Assembly (NCBI GenBank): GCA_010093485.1
Contig: MU001515.1
Span: 639,518 to 703,517 of the forward strand
Length of the DNA: 64,000 nucleotides
Source of the DNA: Karstenula rhodostoma CBS 690.94
Taxonomy: Eukaryota; Ascomycota; Dothideomycetes; Pleosporales; Didymosphaeriaceae
Reading direction: 5' to 3'
Shown here: piece after piece, positions 22,921-34,386 of the stretch
Position numbering within the stretch: the first letter of the stretch is position 1
Layout: each line of letters opens with the position of its first letter
Made by a program: the position numbers and the translations under genes
The notes under the pieces: generated by a model
Database searches by the model: none
The model's input: only the letters and a program-made list of their open reading frames with translations
Told to the model about the DNA's origin: nothing

Positions 22921-24087
22921 CTGCAGTTCATCGCTGAGCGCCTGCGTGTTAGGGGCCGTGAGAAGTGGAGCGACTTGTTTGGTTTGCGTTATTGATGGGC
23001 TCGTATATTCGGTCTAGAACTAGTCACTTGAGCAGTACGGTACGTCCCCATGACCAGGGGAATCTCCGAGCTACCGCGAAGGTGACGATTTACGGTACAT
23101 GCACTACTCTATCATCAAGAAATACATTTCTTTATCAATAAATTATATCGTGATCCACAAGGTAATATTCGCAACACGCCTGCCTCGTTTTAGGCAGGCT
23201 CTAGTGTTAAGACAACTGGTCTTTTGTAAGCGCTACCATTATGATTAACGAAAAGAAAAAGCCAAATACAACTAGGAGATCATGTTCCAACGTCGTGTCC
23301 CGCAAGGCCGAACTTGTCAGAAGCTCTCCTACTCTCTCGTCGACGTTTCTTGTGCTGAGATAGATACTGGATGAGATATATCTGAGTCCTGGGCAGATTG
23401 ACCAGACCACGCCCGCCCGCGGCATCTGTTAATCCAAGTGCAGTGTAGAGTCTTATTATTCAAGAAGCCAGCTACCAATATACGGCGCAATGAATAACGC
23501 CTATGCTAGGCAATCTCGACAGGGCGTTACAGTCGTGACCTTGAACGCATTTACCGCAGGCAGGGACTCGTCAAGGATTCTGTGATAGGCTGACGACACG
23601 TTCCCTCGTTGTACGCTGAGATTCCCCACTGTCTCGCTATATATGAGCATTCGAATATTTAGGCTCGAGAGTTTCAACTCGGAACACCCATATACCCCTC
23701 AGTGGAAGAGGCGGCTGTTCGGGTCCTCTTCCGAGTCACCATATGCTCGCAGCATCATCTTTAGAAAGAATTCATAAGAGGAGAAAGTCTGAGTTACGAT
23801 ATATAAGTATGAAACACGAGCCGTCGAAGGGTTATCTAAAACAAACAAACACAGTTCGAGAAAATCCACATTTCCTCTCAAGCAGCGCTAGAAGCCCCAG
23901 ACTTTCCGTGAAACTGGACACATGCAACTATCCATCCGAGAAGCGTCCCGCGTCTGTCCCTAAAATAACCTCCCCCAACAATTCCGCCATAATCATCTCC
24001 CCTAAATTCAACCTTCCACCGATGCCGTCAAATCCACAACCTTTTCATTCCCACCATCCTTCCTTTCAGAATATCAAACGCTGCCTT
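22921..24087. other. Intergenic, no gene seen
   Basis: Contains an AT-rich patch near 23105-23155 and only short frames. This is 3' of both flanking genes (22920 plus, 24088 minus). Confidence 0.5.
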
Positions 24088-24489
24088 TCACGCAGCCAGA
24101 TAAGCCAGCCCAAACCCCAGTGAGACCCAAGTGGTCGCGAAAGCCATCAAACACCACCCGAAACCTTCGAGGTGCCTCAGATTGTAGACGGAGCAGGCAG
24201 TGCCGACCAAAAGGATCGACACGGCCATGTACGGAGTGCCAAACTCTTCGATCCGCTCCGTCATCGCGAGTATGGAAATGGCCATGAACACCCACTTGAT
24301 GTAGGCTATGATGTCAGGACCGCCATATCGATGCACCAAGCTGCAGTCCATGCCGAGAAGGAAGGCCGTCATCGGGACGACCGCGTAGATAATGTGCAGC
24401 TGTGACATTGAGTGACCGAGTTTGAGACCTAGGAAAAAGGCTACCATCGGCACGGATAAACCGATGCAGAGGTTTGTAATCAAGATCAT
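24088..24489 (-). CDS. Multi-pass small membrane protein, unknown
   Basis: 133 aa from ATG at 24489 (MILITNLCIGLSVPMVAFFL); the frame is open upstream only from non-ATG codons. There are five probable membrane helices: residues about 2-22, 31-50, 64-82, 94-110 and 113-132. Short loops carry the few charged residues (HRYGG, TERIEE). It is divergent from the plus-strand gene at 25317. No family is recognised. The dense hydrophobic pattern with ordered loops makes a chance ORF unlikely, but no transcript evidence is available. Confidence 0.58.
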   Translation of the reverse strand: MILITNLCIGLSVPMVAFFLGLKLGHSMSQLHIIYAVVPMTAFLLGMDCSLVHRYGGPDIIAYIKWVFMAISILAMTERIEEFGTPYMAVSILLVGTACSVYNLRHLEGFGWCLMAFATTWVSLGFGLAYLAA

Positions 24490-25316
24490 TGGAGGTGTGG
24501 TAGTGTTTTGTGAATACAAGAATATGGGATTGCGGTCTCTGTGGGTGGTTGTAACTGCGTAAACAGGTGATGAAATGGTGAGTGCCACGGATCCTGAGTG
24601 TCCTTGGTCCAGATTGCATATTGGGATTTTTATATAGGATATTCATGGTCGGGTGACGAACTAATCTTCCGTGTACTGTGAATTATTGCTCACATGCGCG
24701 CGCACCAGAACGGCCTTGGGGCATCGGATCAGGGTTGCTGGGGTCAGATGGTAGAGGCAATCGCATTTCCAAAGGTCACAGTTCTCAAAGCAATTACACT
24801 GCTGCGGCGGGGATTTTCAGCAAACATCTAGCCCGAAGTGTCTCCCGTTTCCAACTCGTTCGTTTGGCTCATACAGAGCTATCCTTTTCTTCCAGCTACT
24901 TTGTCCAGAGATTGTGGAAGCGGAACAGCAGAATCGTCATCCAGCAGTTCAAGTGGATACGGCTACGCAATGGCAGTCGAGTATCAAATTATCCACTGAA
25001 GCCAGGCGGCAAGTAAATCATTGCAATCAATACTATCCGTAAAATCCGCTTGCGTGGCGGAAGCCGCAGTATCCAACTCGGCGATAGGATTCGCTGGCCA
25101 TTTCCTCTCCAGATAGAGCTGCGCTCACGGGCCCTGCACGCAGTGGCGCATTGGCCCGCCCAGAGCAGGAACCGTACTCGCCCTCGGTTTAGGAACGCCA
25201 GGATGCTTATCGAGTCTGTGGAGCACCCGTCAACGTCCATGCGCGGATCAACTCGCCCATCAACTCATATCGACGGATTAACTCGTCAACACGGTCTCAT
25301 CGGCTGCCCCGACACC
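24490..25316. other. Region between divergent genes 24489(-) and 25317(+)
   Basis: No supported gene. The frame of the 25317 gene is open back to about 25050 and includes further in-frame ATGs at 25203 and 25239, so part of this region may be coding if an upstream start is used. Confidence 0.4.
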
Positions 25317-27317
25317 ATGCCTCAAGACAAAAACCCCGCGCGCAAATCGAAGGGCATACCTCTTACCACGAAAAAGCCCCAACCCGACAGAGATGTCTGC
25401 GATATGCGCGGAACCAGCACAACGATGCCTTCTGCATCAGGCCGCCGTACCATACTCGACCCCAGCCGGAAAAGCCAGGCTGCAACACAGCCTACTCAAC
25501 CGTCGGAATCTTTGATCGATCCACATCGCAGCCCTGGCCAAACAAATGGTCTTGGTAAAACATCAGCAGACCGCAATTCACCGAGCCGTCGTCCGCATTC
25601 GACGTCTCGCATACCAGTCCTAGTGGCATATCCTCGACCCGCCCAGTCCTCTGTAGATTCCTCGTCGGGACATAAAACTCCCTCATCTTCAGCTCACACC
25701 GGTAATGCTAAAGGTGGACACCGTCCAGGACGGCGATCGCGCGGGACGGACGACAATTCCCAGCGCACCACGGTAGTCGGCAAGCTTGGTTCAAGCCAGC
25801 CAGTTGCTCCTTTGTCAACGGAAGAGCCTGCACTGCTCGCTGAAGAGGGTCGAACGGATGTCTCTCAGACAGCAGAAGAAGAAGATGACCTTGCTTATGC
25901 GTGTCCCCAGTGGGACAACAAAGAAGACTCCGACACACCGATGGAGCATCCCTACATAGGACAGGACGTTATGGAAGGCGGCGTGAAACCAGGTATAGAC
26001 TCTAACAAGATAGCTACCATGAGCACGGTGCTCGATTCCATCCGACCCACGCAGAACCGCGCCTTCAACATCCTACCAGAAGAGCGAACCGTTAGCAACC
26101 TTTCGACCTATCTCTTCAAGCTTCAGGACAAGCTTTACAGATTTGAAGACATGCGCATGGCCGAGCGCGGTGATGAAGTCGAGGTGCTTGTAGAGCAGAA
26201 CTGCCGCCTGCGGACGATGTTGAAGGCCCTGATAAAGCAACTTACCGAAGCAAACCTGACACCTGAAGCGTGGTCCGTCATACAGAAGAATAAGGCAGAC
26301 CGTCGCAAGGCTCGTCGCGATTCTCGCGCCCGAGCGGATGCTTTGCTCAATCTTCATTCGGTTGCTGACTCCGCACCTTTCGACGGCGTTGGCGACGAGG
26401 CCGCAGAAGCACCGCGAACGGCAACAGATGCCGTGGGCAATAACAAGGAGTTTGTCAAGGCCGAATTGAAGGAAGAAGACGTCGATGGTCATCCGGTGGA
26501 CGGCTCCGCTTCCCCCTATGGTGCCCCGCGATGGATGGCGTCGCGGACATCTAGAAAGATGATAGACGCCATCGAGGACGACATGTGGTGCGATGAGGCT
26601 TTATCCACCGAAGCCCAGCCTTTCGATGGTCCTGTTGACGATTCCACGTCTATCCATGGCGCCTCCGCGTCCGACCATGCCGTCGCCGCCGAAGAATTCT
26701 CAGATACAGCAGAAATGATAGGACATATTTTAGAGTGCTACGAGTCTAACGATTGCACGACCGGAGACGAAGTCATAGATACATTGGAACTGATAGCAGA
26801 TATCCTGGATACCGGTATCAAGAACCACGAGGCGAAGTCCGAAGAATCTCAGCTATCTGATCGTTCTGTCAACAGCTCCGCGACTTTCCATGGCGCTGTC
26901 GCCGAAGAAGACTCAGATGTATCGGGAACGATGGGGATGGTCCTAGAGAGCGATGGACAGCGTAGCGAGGCTGGCACTACGCGGACTGAGACCGCTACCT
27001 TCACCGATTCCCCAGACTCACCTCCGCAGACTGGCGACCACCAAGCATTGCCCGTGCCACAGATCGGGGCTGGATCTACGAATACTGAGACTAGCTCAAC
27101 GCAGACGGAGACTGGTTCAACACAGACGGAGACTGGTTCAACACAGACGGAGATTGGCTCTGCGCAGAATACGCCTACTATGACGACTCATCCCCCAAAC
27201 CTTACCCCGCAGACTGGCGACAAACAAACATCGCTCCTACGACAGTTTTCACAAACTTCGGGTGTGGCCGTGGTCACTCTCCTCGCCGTCGTTGGGATGT
27301 TCGGTCAATTACACTAG
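25317..27317 (+). CDS. Large hydrophilic protein with coiled coil and C-terminal anchor
   Basis: 666 aa from ATG at 25317 (MPQDKNPARKSKGIPLTTKK), which I prefer because the start is basic and polar; in-frame ATGs at 25203 and 25239 would add 38 or 26 residues. Residues 1-225 are low-complexity S/T/P/R. A helical segment at about 235-345 (LSTYLFKLQDKLYRFEDMRM, then NCRLRTMLKALIKQL) should form a coiled coil and is followed by a basic stretch (KADRRKARRDSRARAD). The second half is acidic with short repeated motifs of the type SQLSDRSVNSSATFHGA. Near the C-terminus is a heptad repeat (ETGSTQT) from a 21-bp tandem repeat at 27087-27149. The last 20 residues (GVAVVTLLAVVGMFGQLH) form a membrane helix, suggesting a tail-anchored protein. 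Function unknown. Confidence 0.75.
   Translation: MPQDKNPARKSKGIPLTTKKPQPDRDVCDMRGTSTTMPSASGRRTILDPSRKSQAATQPTQPSESLIDPHRSPGQTNGLGKTSADRNSPSRRPHSTSRIPVLVAYPRPAQSSVDSSSGHKTPSSSAHTGNAKGGHRPGRRSRGTDDNSQRTTVVGKLGSSQPVAPLSTEEPALLAEEGRTDVSQTAEEEDDLAYACPQWDNKEDSDTPMEHPYIGQDVMEGGVKPGIDSNKIATMSTVLDSIRPTQNRAFNILPEERTVSNLSTYLFKLQDKLYRFEDMRMAERGDEVEVLVEQNCRLRTMLKALIKQLTEANLTPEAWSVIQKNKADRRKARRDSRARADALLNLHSVADSAPFDGVGDEAAEAPRTATDAVGNNKEFVKAELKEEDVDGHPVDGSASPYGAPRWMASRTSRKMIDAIEDDMWCDEALSTEAQPFDGPVDDSTSIHGASASDHAVAAEEFSDTAEMIGHILECYESNDCTTGDEVIDTLELIADILDTGIKNHEAKSEESQLSDRSVNSSATFHGAVAEEDSDVSGTMGMVLESDGQRSEAGTTRTETATFTDSPDSPPQTGDHQALPVPQIGAGSTNTETSSTQTETGSTQTETGSTQTEIGSAQNTPTMTTHPPNLTPQTGDKQTSLLRQFSQTSGVAVVTLLAVVGMFGQLH
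27087..27167 (+). repeat. 21-bp in-frame tandem repeat
   Basis: Unit GAGACTGGTTCAACACAGACG, three full copies (27087, 27108, 27129) plus a diverged partial one. It encodes ETGSTQT in the 25317-27317 protein. Copy number may vary between strains. Confidence 0.8.
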
Positions 27318-30033
27318 GAGGCGTCACGGCAAGGCGTGGGTCGTGGCGGTGAGAACGAGATAAGGTTCTGCGGTGGTGTTTAGGACTGGCTCTTTATGGG
27401 ACCGGACCGAAGGGAAACGATACATGCAGCTTGCCAGCTGGGGATGAAGGTGGCGAAACGAACACATGCAGCTTGCTAGCTGGGGATGAAAGCGGCGAAA
27501 CATGAATGGAACGGCCAAAGGCCCCGGTATGCATCCTTGGTATTGATAGTTATTGAATTCAAATATTACTAAGGCCGTTGCGTCTGTTGCTCTGAGCGTG
27601 GTGATGACATTGCCCGTTGGAACCCTCAATGGCGCGGAACCTCAGCTATAGGTCGTAGCAATCCGGTAAGACTATAGTCATTATTAACACTGTTGGACTA
27701 GGGCGTGATCACGCACATGGAATGGCTATGTGATGTGGACTGGACACGTTCGAACCGCAGCCGCAGTCGCAGCCCCAGTATTACGGGCATACAAACTACA
27801 CGCTAGATGAGAGACAAACAGAAACAGTGCTATATACTTCTACAGTTGAAAAATATATTTGTGGATTGCGTGTTAGTTGATCGTCGGAGTTTAACGGAGT
27901 CAGAAGTAGTGGTACTTGGGTGTCTGCGTGAGCGTGGAAGCGGCCAACCACCTCCAGGCACTGTGATATCTATCCACCTCCGGGGTAGCAAGATCATATC
28001 ATCGTAGCCACCTGACTTGGGGGAGCGCTGGATCGCATTCTTTCCCTTTCTTTGCTTTGGTTGGGGGATCCTGTGCGTGTCTTTGCGTAAGCTCTGTTCC
28101 AGCTGTTGTACTTCCTAGACAGAAACTTCACTCTGTCCGTTACCTTCCTGGACTCTCTTATAGATGGGGCGCTTTGAGCAGCTGCCACATAAGGCGGTTT
28201 GATAGTATGCCATTCTACGAAGCTACAATGTCTCATGTTCTGGTAGAGGTTCCCCAAGCTCCAGCACCTCGAAACATCGCTCCCAAAAGCAACAATGGAA
28301 ACTCGTATTGGTTCAATGAAAATATGTAATTAGACCCTAGCAGACGATACAATGCTGCAAGTACGCTGAGGGTCAGTTGGTGACGAGAAGGTCGGCCCCC
28401 ATCGCCCGACTCGCTGCTGCGCTAAACCACATACCAGCCCGCTGCCCATAATGATGGTGTGATGACACAGCCGGTCCATGAAGTTTCACTTGGGCATTTA
28501 GGGAGCCTGGACGAGAGGCAATGGGAAACAAGAACGCAGATGAAGTGGCAGATCCCTATCCGATGTTGTAGTACCTCGCGTCATACGTCACGTGCTGCAA
28601 TAGCTACCTGGGCACCTACGCCTAGGCACACGAAAATTGCGCTTACGTAGTATTCGCTGGCTCTATTGAGGAAGACACTAGACAGCGGTTCACATGTACG
28701 AGGCCTGAACCGTATAGCCGCTCTATTCATCATAGAATAGTGTTTCTCGCGGTCTATTTAGGCTGCGATGGACCTTTCCAATAGATAAGGGAGTGTATAC
28801 CTACAAGGGCGCACTCAAGCGGTACTGTTAGCCGCGGCGGACGCAGAGACGAATCTCGGATCCGTTGAGGGCTGGCTGTGTGCCTTTGTGGTGTCATTGG
28901 ATGCTTTTGCGAGATGAAAGACGGTCCAGTTACCGCCCCATGTATGATAGTTGCTCGAGATGCGCCTCCATGGCCCCGCATCTGGAGTAGAGGCTAGCCT
29001 GGTTCACGTTGGATAGTATTGCCATTTTATGGAGTCGTCGCACACACAGCAGCCGCACACGTGTTGCGTACCAAGGGATTACTTTTGCGGGGGTAGGCTT
29101 CGCTTGCGCGGGAAAGGTCTTACTCATTAGAGGCTGACGGTGTATAGTGAGCAATGCAGGTAGAGCTCCTCTATGTCACATCAACACCATCTGAACGAAG
29201 TCACTGACAGCGGCTGCAGCGCGTCGTTCCCAAGCAAGTACCCGATGGGCCGGTTCCATAGTGGAGCTGTGCACGCATGAACTCAAGGGTCCAGCCACCG
29301 TATATTTGTGTGGCCAGAACAATACAGCAGGCTGTTGTAGGGCAGCGCGTGTGGCTGAAGGTGCAACTCGGCATTTAAGAGGTCCAATTGCTTAAATAAA
29401 GAAAGGAGGACTAGAACTATCTCTACTGCTGAGAATGAATTCGTGCAGTTGCTGACTTTTGTCGGCACGTACCCAGCGCAGAACAGCGGACTGGAATGTT
29501 ATTACTCATTCTATTGTTATAAGATACGGAGACATGTCGTATAACACGCGACCGTACTTGACTCGTTTCTCTATACCACTGCCCCACACCGTACTCTATT
29601 CGGCCAGAAAATACTTCATAGACTCGTAACAGATATATTTATCAAAGATTAAACTGGCGCGACGTGTACAAGCCCATTAGCGGAGTTCGTCTGGGGCTAA
29701 TACAAAGAGCTCTCGAAGAGCACTGGTACACGTGCCGTGGATTTTAGAACGCCTTCTAGCTATGCTACTATGCGCGACCACTAGCCCTCATAAGTCGATG
29801 AGACTGTATGCGGACAAAATTCAGCATGCACCAGGTTTTTCGGTCAGTGCCTGAATTGATCCTTATTTTGGTTTATGGCAACATAGCAAGTATGGAGAGG
29901 GTATTGAAAGCCTTAAGTACGGTGAGCGCAGTCGCTGTTGATGCGAAATCTGAGAGTTGGCGCAATCCATCTGGCTCGTTGCTAATTGGTCGCGTGAATC
30001 GTGATCCTCTCCTATAGTATTTACCCCTCACTT
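27318..30033. other. Gene-poor stretch with one minisatellite
   Basis: Only short conflicting frames. A 42-bp unit (starting ACATGCAGCTTGC) is present about 1.9 times at 27422-27501. Otherwise the composition is balanced and unremarkable. Confidence 0.5.
27422..27501. repeat. 42-bp tandem repeat, two units
   Basis: Units begin at 27422 and 27464 (ACATGCAGCTTGCCAGCTGG), differing at two positions and followed by CGAAAC in both. Non-coding, downstream of the 27317 stop. Confidence 0.75.
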
Positions 30034-30207
30034 CTCTATTGGCCCTTGGATTTGTCCTGTTCCATAGTGGTTGAGTGTTGGGATGGTTGAGGCGACAATA
30101 ATCCCAGAGCTACAGTCACACATGACTCACCCCACTGATTACCCCAACACTTCCTCCTCCTCGCGGGCGCCTCCCTATTGTCTTCCACAACTCCGGGATC
30201 CCCACAT
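30034..30207 (-). repeat. Dispersed repeat R1, copy c, at the 5' end of a gene
   Basis: Reversed copy of R1: on the minus strand it begins ATGTGGGGATCCCGGAG at 30207 and ends CCAAGGGCCAATAGAG at 30034. It abuts the open frame of the downstream gene relic, whose native start codon is missing, so it probably replaced or displaced that 5' end. Confidence 0.75.
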
Positions 30208-32112
30208 GCCGCGTGCGTCGACGCAACGAAAGCAATCCCGAGGGCAGACGCCAGCGTCGCAGCGGCCTTTCTACACGCTGCGAGGGAAAGCCAGTTTCTC
30301 TCCGACGACATCGGATCCCTCACCCCCACGCAGCAGCGGAGCCTCGCCGACTTCTGGCAAACAAGCATCTGGCACGGCATCCACGCCCACTCCAAAGGCG
30401 AAGGCGCGCTTGAGCCGTCAAGCAACGACGAGTTTGCGCTCAAGTACTCGATTCCGACCTTCGACAGGCTGCATACCGACTTTGAAAACAAGTGGCATCT
30501 AACCCAGAGGATTCTCGCAGCGTGGGGTACCGGCTTTGTTGCGCTGTTGCCCGCCCACAAGACGAACTTTCCCCTCACCCCAAACACACGCTTCCTCAGG
30601 GCGCTGGCCAAGATTGTTTGTGCCTACCCTAGCCCGCCGACCGCGCAGCAGTTTGCAGAAAGCTTCGCCTTATTTCTGCCCGCACACCTCAAACAACAGC
30701 GCACCGGCCTGTCCAAGCTCGCCCGCCACACGGATGGCACATACGAAGTCCTGCCTGCCGATCTTGAAGCTTACTACGACAAGCATTTCGTCCAAGGGGA
30801 GCTCGCCCGCATTGTAGAGCCTCCCCCAGTTCGACGGAAGCATGCCCCATCCATCGAGTATGCTCGACGTGAGTCCTCGCATGACGAACGTTCCGCCATC
30901 TCAGGAATATCGCGGCCCCGCACCCTAGCTGAGCAGTTCCCTTCAAGTCCCGACATCAACTCAGCGATAGCCGGCACAGGTTCTACTCTCAGCTCACCGG
31001 CGCGCAGCCCCATATCCCTGCGCTTCGACGGTTCAACTCCACCCCGGGATACGTTTGCCGACGGTGGGGGCGGCAGCATTGCGGGGGACGAGGGCGGCCC
31101 CGACTTGCACGACAACCATTCCACAGCTACGTACGACGAGCAATTTGCCGATGCAATCGAGGATCCGAACTTCCACGAGCCCGTTCGTCAACAGATCAAA
31201 CGCCCGTCCCGCGACGTCATGCCGGAGCATTCTGATGACCCGATCGTCTTGGGCGACGATCGGTTGGAGGCGCTCGAGGGTTTCGCCGAAGGTGCCATGG
31301 CTGACACTCGGAAAATGACGGTGAGCGAGTCAGACCGCCCTCTCTTTGAGAAATACAGTTCTCTTCTTGGGCCGGCTCTCGCACCAATCAAAACATTGGA
31401 AGCCATCAAGCGTCAGCACGAAACGGATCACAAGTCGTGCACCAACGCGGAGTCACGGCTGGTCGAGGCCAAAGAAGAGCTTGGCCCGTTGGGAGTGAAG
31501 TCGGACGAACTGGAATCTGAGATACAGAAGGCCCAGGACTGCGTTACCCGGGCATCAATGATCCGTGAAACGATCGAGCATCACCGTCGGGAGCTGCAGG
31601 AGGTTACCCAAGGCGCCTTTGATGACTCGAAGTCTGATGCCGCCGGGTCGGGGTTGGAAGACGCGTTCCAGCAGAGCCAGTACGACGCTGCGCGACAACA
31701 AGAAAAGCTGAACGCGGACCGGAAGCACAACCTCCAGGTTGCTTTCTTCGAGATCAAACAAGCAGACCGCACACTAGCGCAGACGAAGAAGCAGTCAGAA
31801 CGCTCCAAAGCACAGTTCTCCACGCAAAAGACCTAGCTGCTACACGCAGCGCATCTTCTCAAGCGTATGATCAACGATCCAACCAATGCCCTTGTCGTAC
31901 TCAAGACGTCACCACAGGAAACCCCGGATCCGCCACCATCGCGTCCTACAAAGGTCAGCAGCGCCCGCAAGCGGAGAGCTACGCCTCTACCCTCAATCCC
32001 CAACAAAAGAACCTGCGCGCTGGCCGGCGCCGATGGGACCACACCTGAAACCGGCACATCCGCGCATTGGGGAGCTTCTTCAATCTTTCCCTTTCTTAAA
32101 AAGTACTTTTAG
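30208..32112 (+). pseudogene. Decayed paralogue of the 61493-59712 gene
   Basis: The frame is open from inside the R1 repeat (30178) to a TAG at 31834-31836 (about 550 codons). No ATG occurs in its first ~340 codons, so the native start is gone. After the TAG the same frame continues for about 91 codons (LLHAAHLLKRMINDP, then SSARKRRATPLPSIPNKR) to a natural-looking stop at 32112; the TAG fits a CAG>TAG change. The N-terminal helical part (LADFWQTSIWHGIHAH, then QRILAAWGTGFVALLPAHK) lines up with DAWERFWAAALFLGVHRH and KTLLARWGDDFWSVLTAAR of the 593-aa gene. Both end in a long charged coiled coil (here about residues 390-550). The middle is disordered and S/P/D-rich. Family function is unknown. 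Confidence 0.8.
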
Positions 32113-32392
32113 AGGACTGTCCTGCACTGGGTGATGTACCTTCATCGTCACATTAACCCCAGGTACCCTCATCTTATATAGATACCCTTTTCCTACATAG
32201 ATACCCATCTCTTACCCGGCTCTTCCCATATGCCGAGGACCTTCAATCGAACGATATGTTTCGCACTCAACATCCACTGTCGCTACGCCACGTGTCCGTG
32301 TACCATCGCTCGCTTGACTAAAACCCACATAATCCTACTATACACCTAACCCCATCCTGACTATACGGATCATGTGCTTTGCTAGCAGTAAC
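32113..32392. other. Intergenic
   Basis: Short gap after the decayed gene. Contains two direct ATAGATACCC(T/A)-like units near 32177-32205. No gene. Confidence 0.4.
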
Positions 32393-32531
32393 ATGTGGGG
32401 ATCCCGGAGTCGTAGAAGACAATAGGGAGGCGCCTGTGGGTGCCCGTAGGCGCCCGCGAGGAGGAGGGAGTGTTGGGGTGATCGGTGGGGTGAGTCACGT
32501 GTGACCGTGGCTCTGGGATTATCGTCGCCTT
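32393..32531 (+). repeat. Dispersed repeat R1, copy d
   Basis: The best-preserved copy by base composition: ATGTGGGGATCCCGGAG, then GGGAGGCGCCTGTGGG, ending ATTATCGTCGCCTTA. It is truncated relative to copies c and e. It serves as the reference for the RIP comparison with copy e. Confidence 0.75.
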
Positions 32532-32934
32532 AAAAGAAACTCGGCAGCGAGCCGCGTCCAAAGGTAATCCTCGTGCGAGTGAGAAAAACGAGTGACACGT
32601 GGGTGTGGGAGTACCCAACTAGGCTTGTTTGACCGAGGACCGCGAAAAGATGTATGTTTGAATGGATTTGGGGTACATGTTGCATGAATGCTTGCAAGGC
32701 TGACCAGGAAGGGACACAGGGAGCTGGGGCCGATTCGCGTTTATTCTATACATTATCTATATGCGAGCTTAAGATCGATCCACCTCGTTTTGTGCATTGG
32801 TTAATCCATGGCTGGCATATTCTCGCGCCACTTTAAGCGTACCTCGAATGGCTGTCGTCCACAACTGCGAAGGTCCGCTGCTGATCCCATTGTAGCCTTC
32901 CAGCCTCGGTGTCGGCAGGCAGGACGTCAAATCT
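32532..32934. other. Intergenic
   Basis: No supported gene between R1 copy d and the P450 relic. Only short frames. Confidence 0.45.
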
Positions 32935-34386
32935 CTATACTAACCGAGCCAAGATAAGCCGTATCTCGGCCCATGTAAGTAGTCTCCCGATGCAGGACCG
33001 CAGATCGACCCCGGAAAGCTGAATGGCATTCTGTTGATCCATTCCGAACTCGGCGCTCTTCTTTTCGAGCCATCGTTTGGGATGGAATGGGTTAGAATCA
33101 TACCAAATTTTTGGAGACCGCGACACCGTCAACGAATGCATATTGATGAATTCACCTTCTGGAAACCGAACTCCGGAGACTGTACCGCATCCTGGTGGTA
33201 CTACTCGGGGGGCTCCGACCGGCCTGTTCTGATTTAGTCGCTTGAGAAAGCTGTGTGAGGATTGCGAACCTTACGTTGAGTTGCACATGCGAAGGCCTTC
33301 GTTGAGGACCACGTTGAGGTACGGCAGGTCCCTGAGAGGGGAGAGAGCAAAGTCGTCTTCCCTTTTGAACGCTTTCCGAATCTTAGCAGCAAGCAATGCC
33401 ATCTTGTCGGGATTCTGGACCAGATGGTTCATCGTGCAGCTTAGCATGGTGATGGATGTCTCGCTACCTGCGACGATGAGGACACTGGACGTAGCGAGCA
33501 TTTCTTAGTGCGAAAGCCTGTCTACCCTTTCCTCATCCCGTTTAATTATAGACACTAAATCAGGTCTGTCATTTTCAAGATTTAATCGACGATTAATCTT
33601 GTCTACTAACATTTTCCAATGTTCCATTCCCTTATCTATCACATTCTTTGGGTATAACGAAGCTCATGAGCTAGTTGAGGGCTGGAAAGTATCTTAGTAA
33701 GTGGCTGCCCGGAGAAACATAAAGATCATGGAGCACCATGGGTGGTGTTCGGAACTTTCCAAGCATCCGAAAGGCTCCCCGAAGCCAAGGTCCCCGATCT
33801 GATCAAAGACGATAAAGGTGAACCAACGCATAATACCGATTATGGCCTTTTCGCTCCTGGACGAAGCCAACCTGTCGAGCTTCCAGATGAACGGGCAAGC
33901 ATGTGATAGGATGATGGGTTCCTGCATGCGCACTGCCTTTTCGGTAAAGTCCGGGTCCATCGCCCTGCGAAAGCGCGTTCAAAACAGATTAAGGTCGCCC
34001 CTTAGCCGCACCTTGCCAGATCGCGCTCTCGGGAAACGCCGGGCGGCCGGGCACATTCGCATATATGCCTTGCCACGCCTCGGGCCTCGCAAAGGAAATC
34101 TCATCGGGCGCGATGCGTACTATGTCGCCGTAACGCGTATGTAGGTCCCGGACGTCGGTGCGCAGCCACCCGGACCAGAGCGAGAGATTGTAGCTCAATC
34201 TCGTCTCAGTCCACCGCTTCAGCCCTGGATACATAAGGGGTGGAAGTAGATGTCGTAGATGGCATAACAGAACAGATACTGGGGTCGTTTGTCAACGCTG
34301 ATTCAGACATGTTCAGACTCTGCGTACCACAACAAAGGCAACTATCATTCCAAACAACTTGACGGTAAAGTCTTGGAAGACAGCAT
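32935..34386 (-). pseudogene. Cytochrome P450 pseudogene
   Basis: Minus strand. The order of fragments is that of a fungal microsomal P450, closest in flavour to the CYP65/isotrichodermin-hydroxylase type. It starts with a membrane anchor (VKLFGMIVAFVVV), a ~50-bp intron (GTACGC to CCCCAG) and AIYDIYFHPL. Then come YPGLKRWTETRLSYNLSLWSG, RYGDIVRIAPDEISFARPEA, DFTEKAVRMQEP, FDQIGDLGFGEPFGCLE, the I-helix AGSETS, K-helix EGLR (the ExxR motif), RVVPPGC, FHPKRW, and a heme-loop remnant LRSCIGR followed by TWAEIRLILARL. Breaks: the start ATG is out of frame, and there is a frameshift after FHPL, a TAA after GAAKGRP, missing sequence before AMDPDF, and a TAA in place of a glutamate codon in SH-x-EMLATS. 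The F-x-x-G of the heme loop is also lost. It cannot make a working enzyme. Confidence 0.85.
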
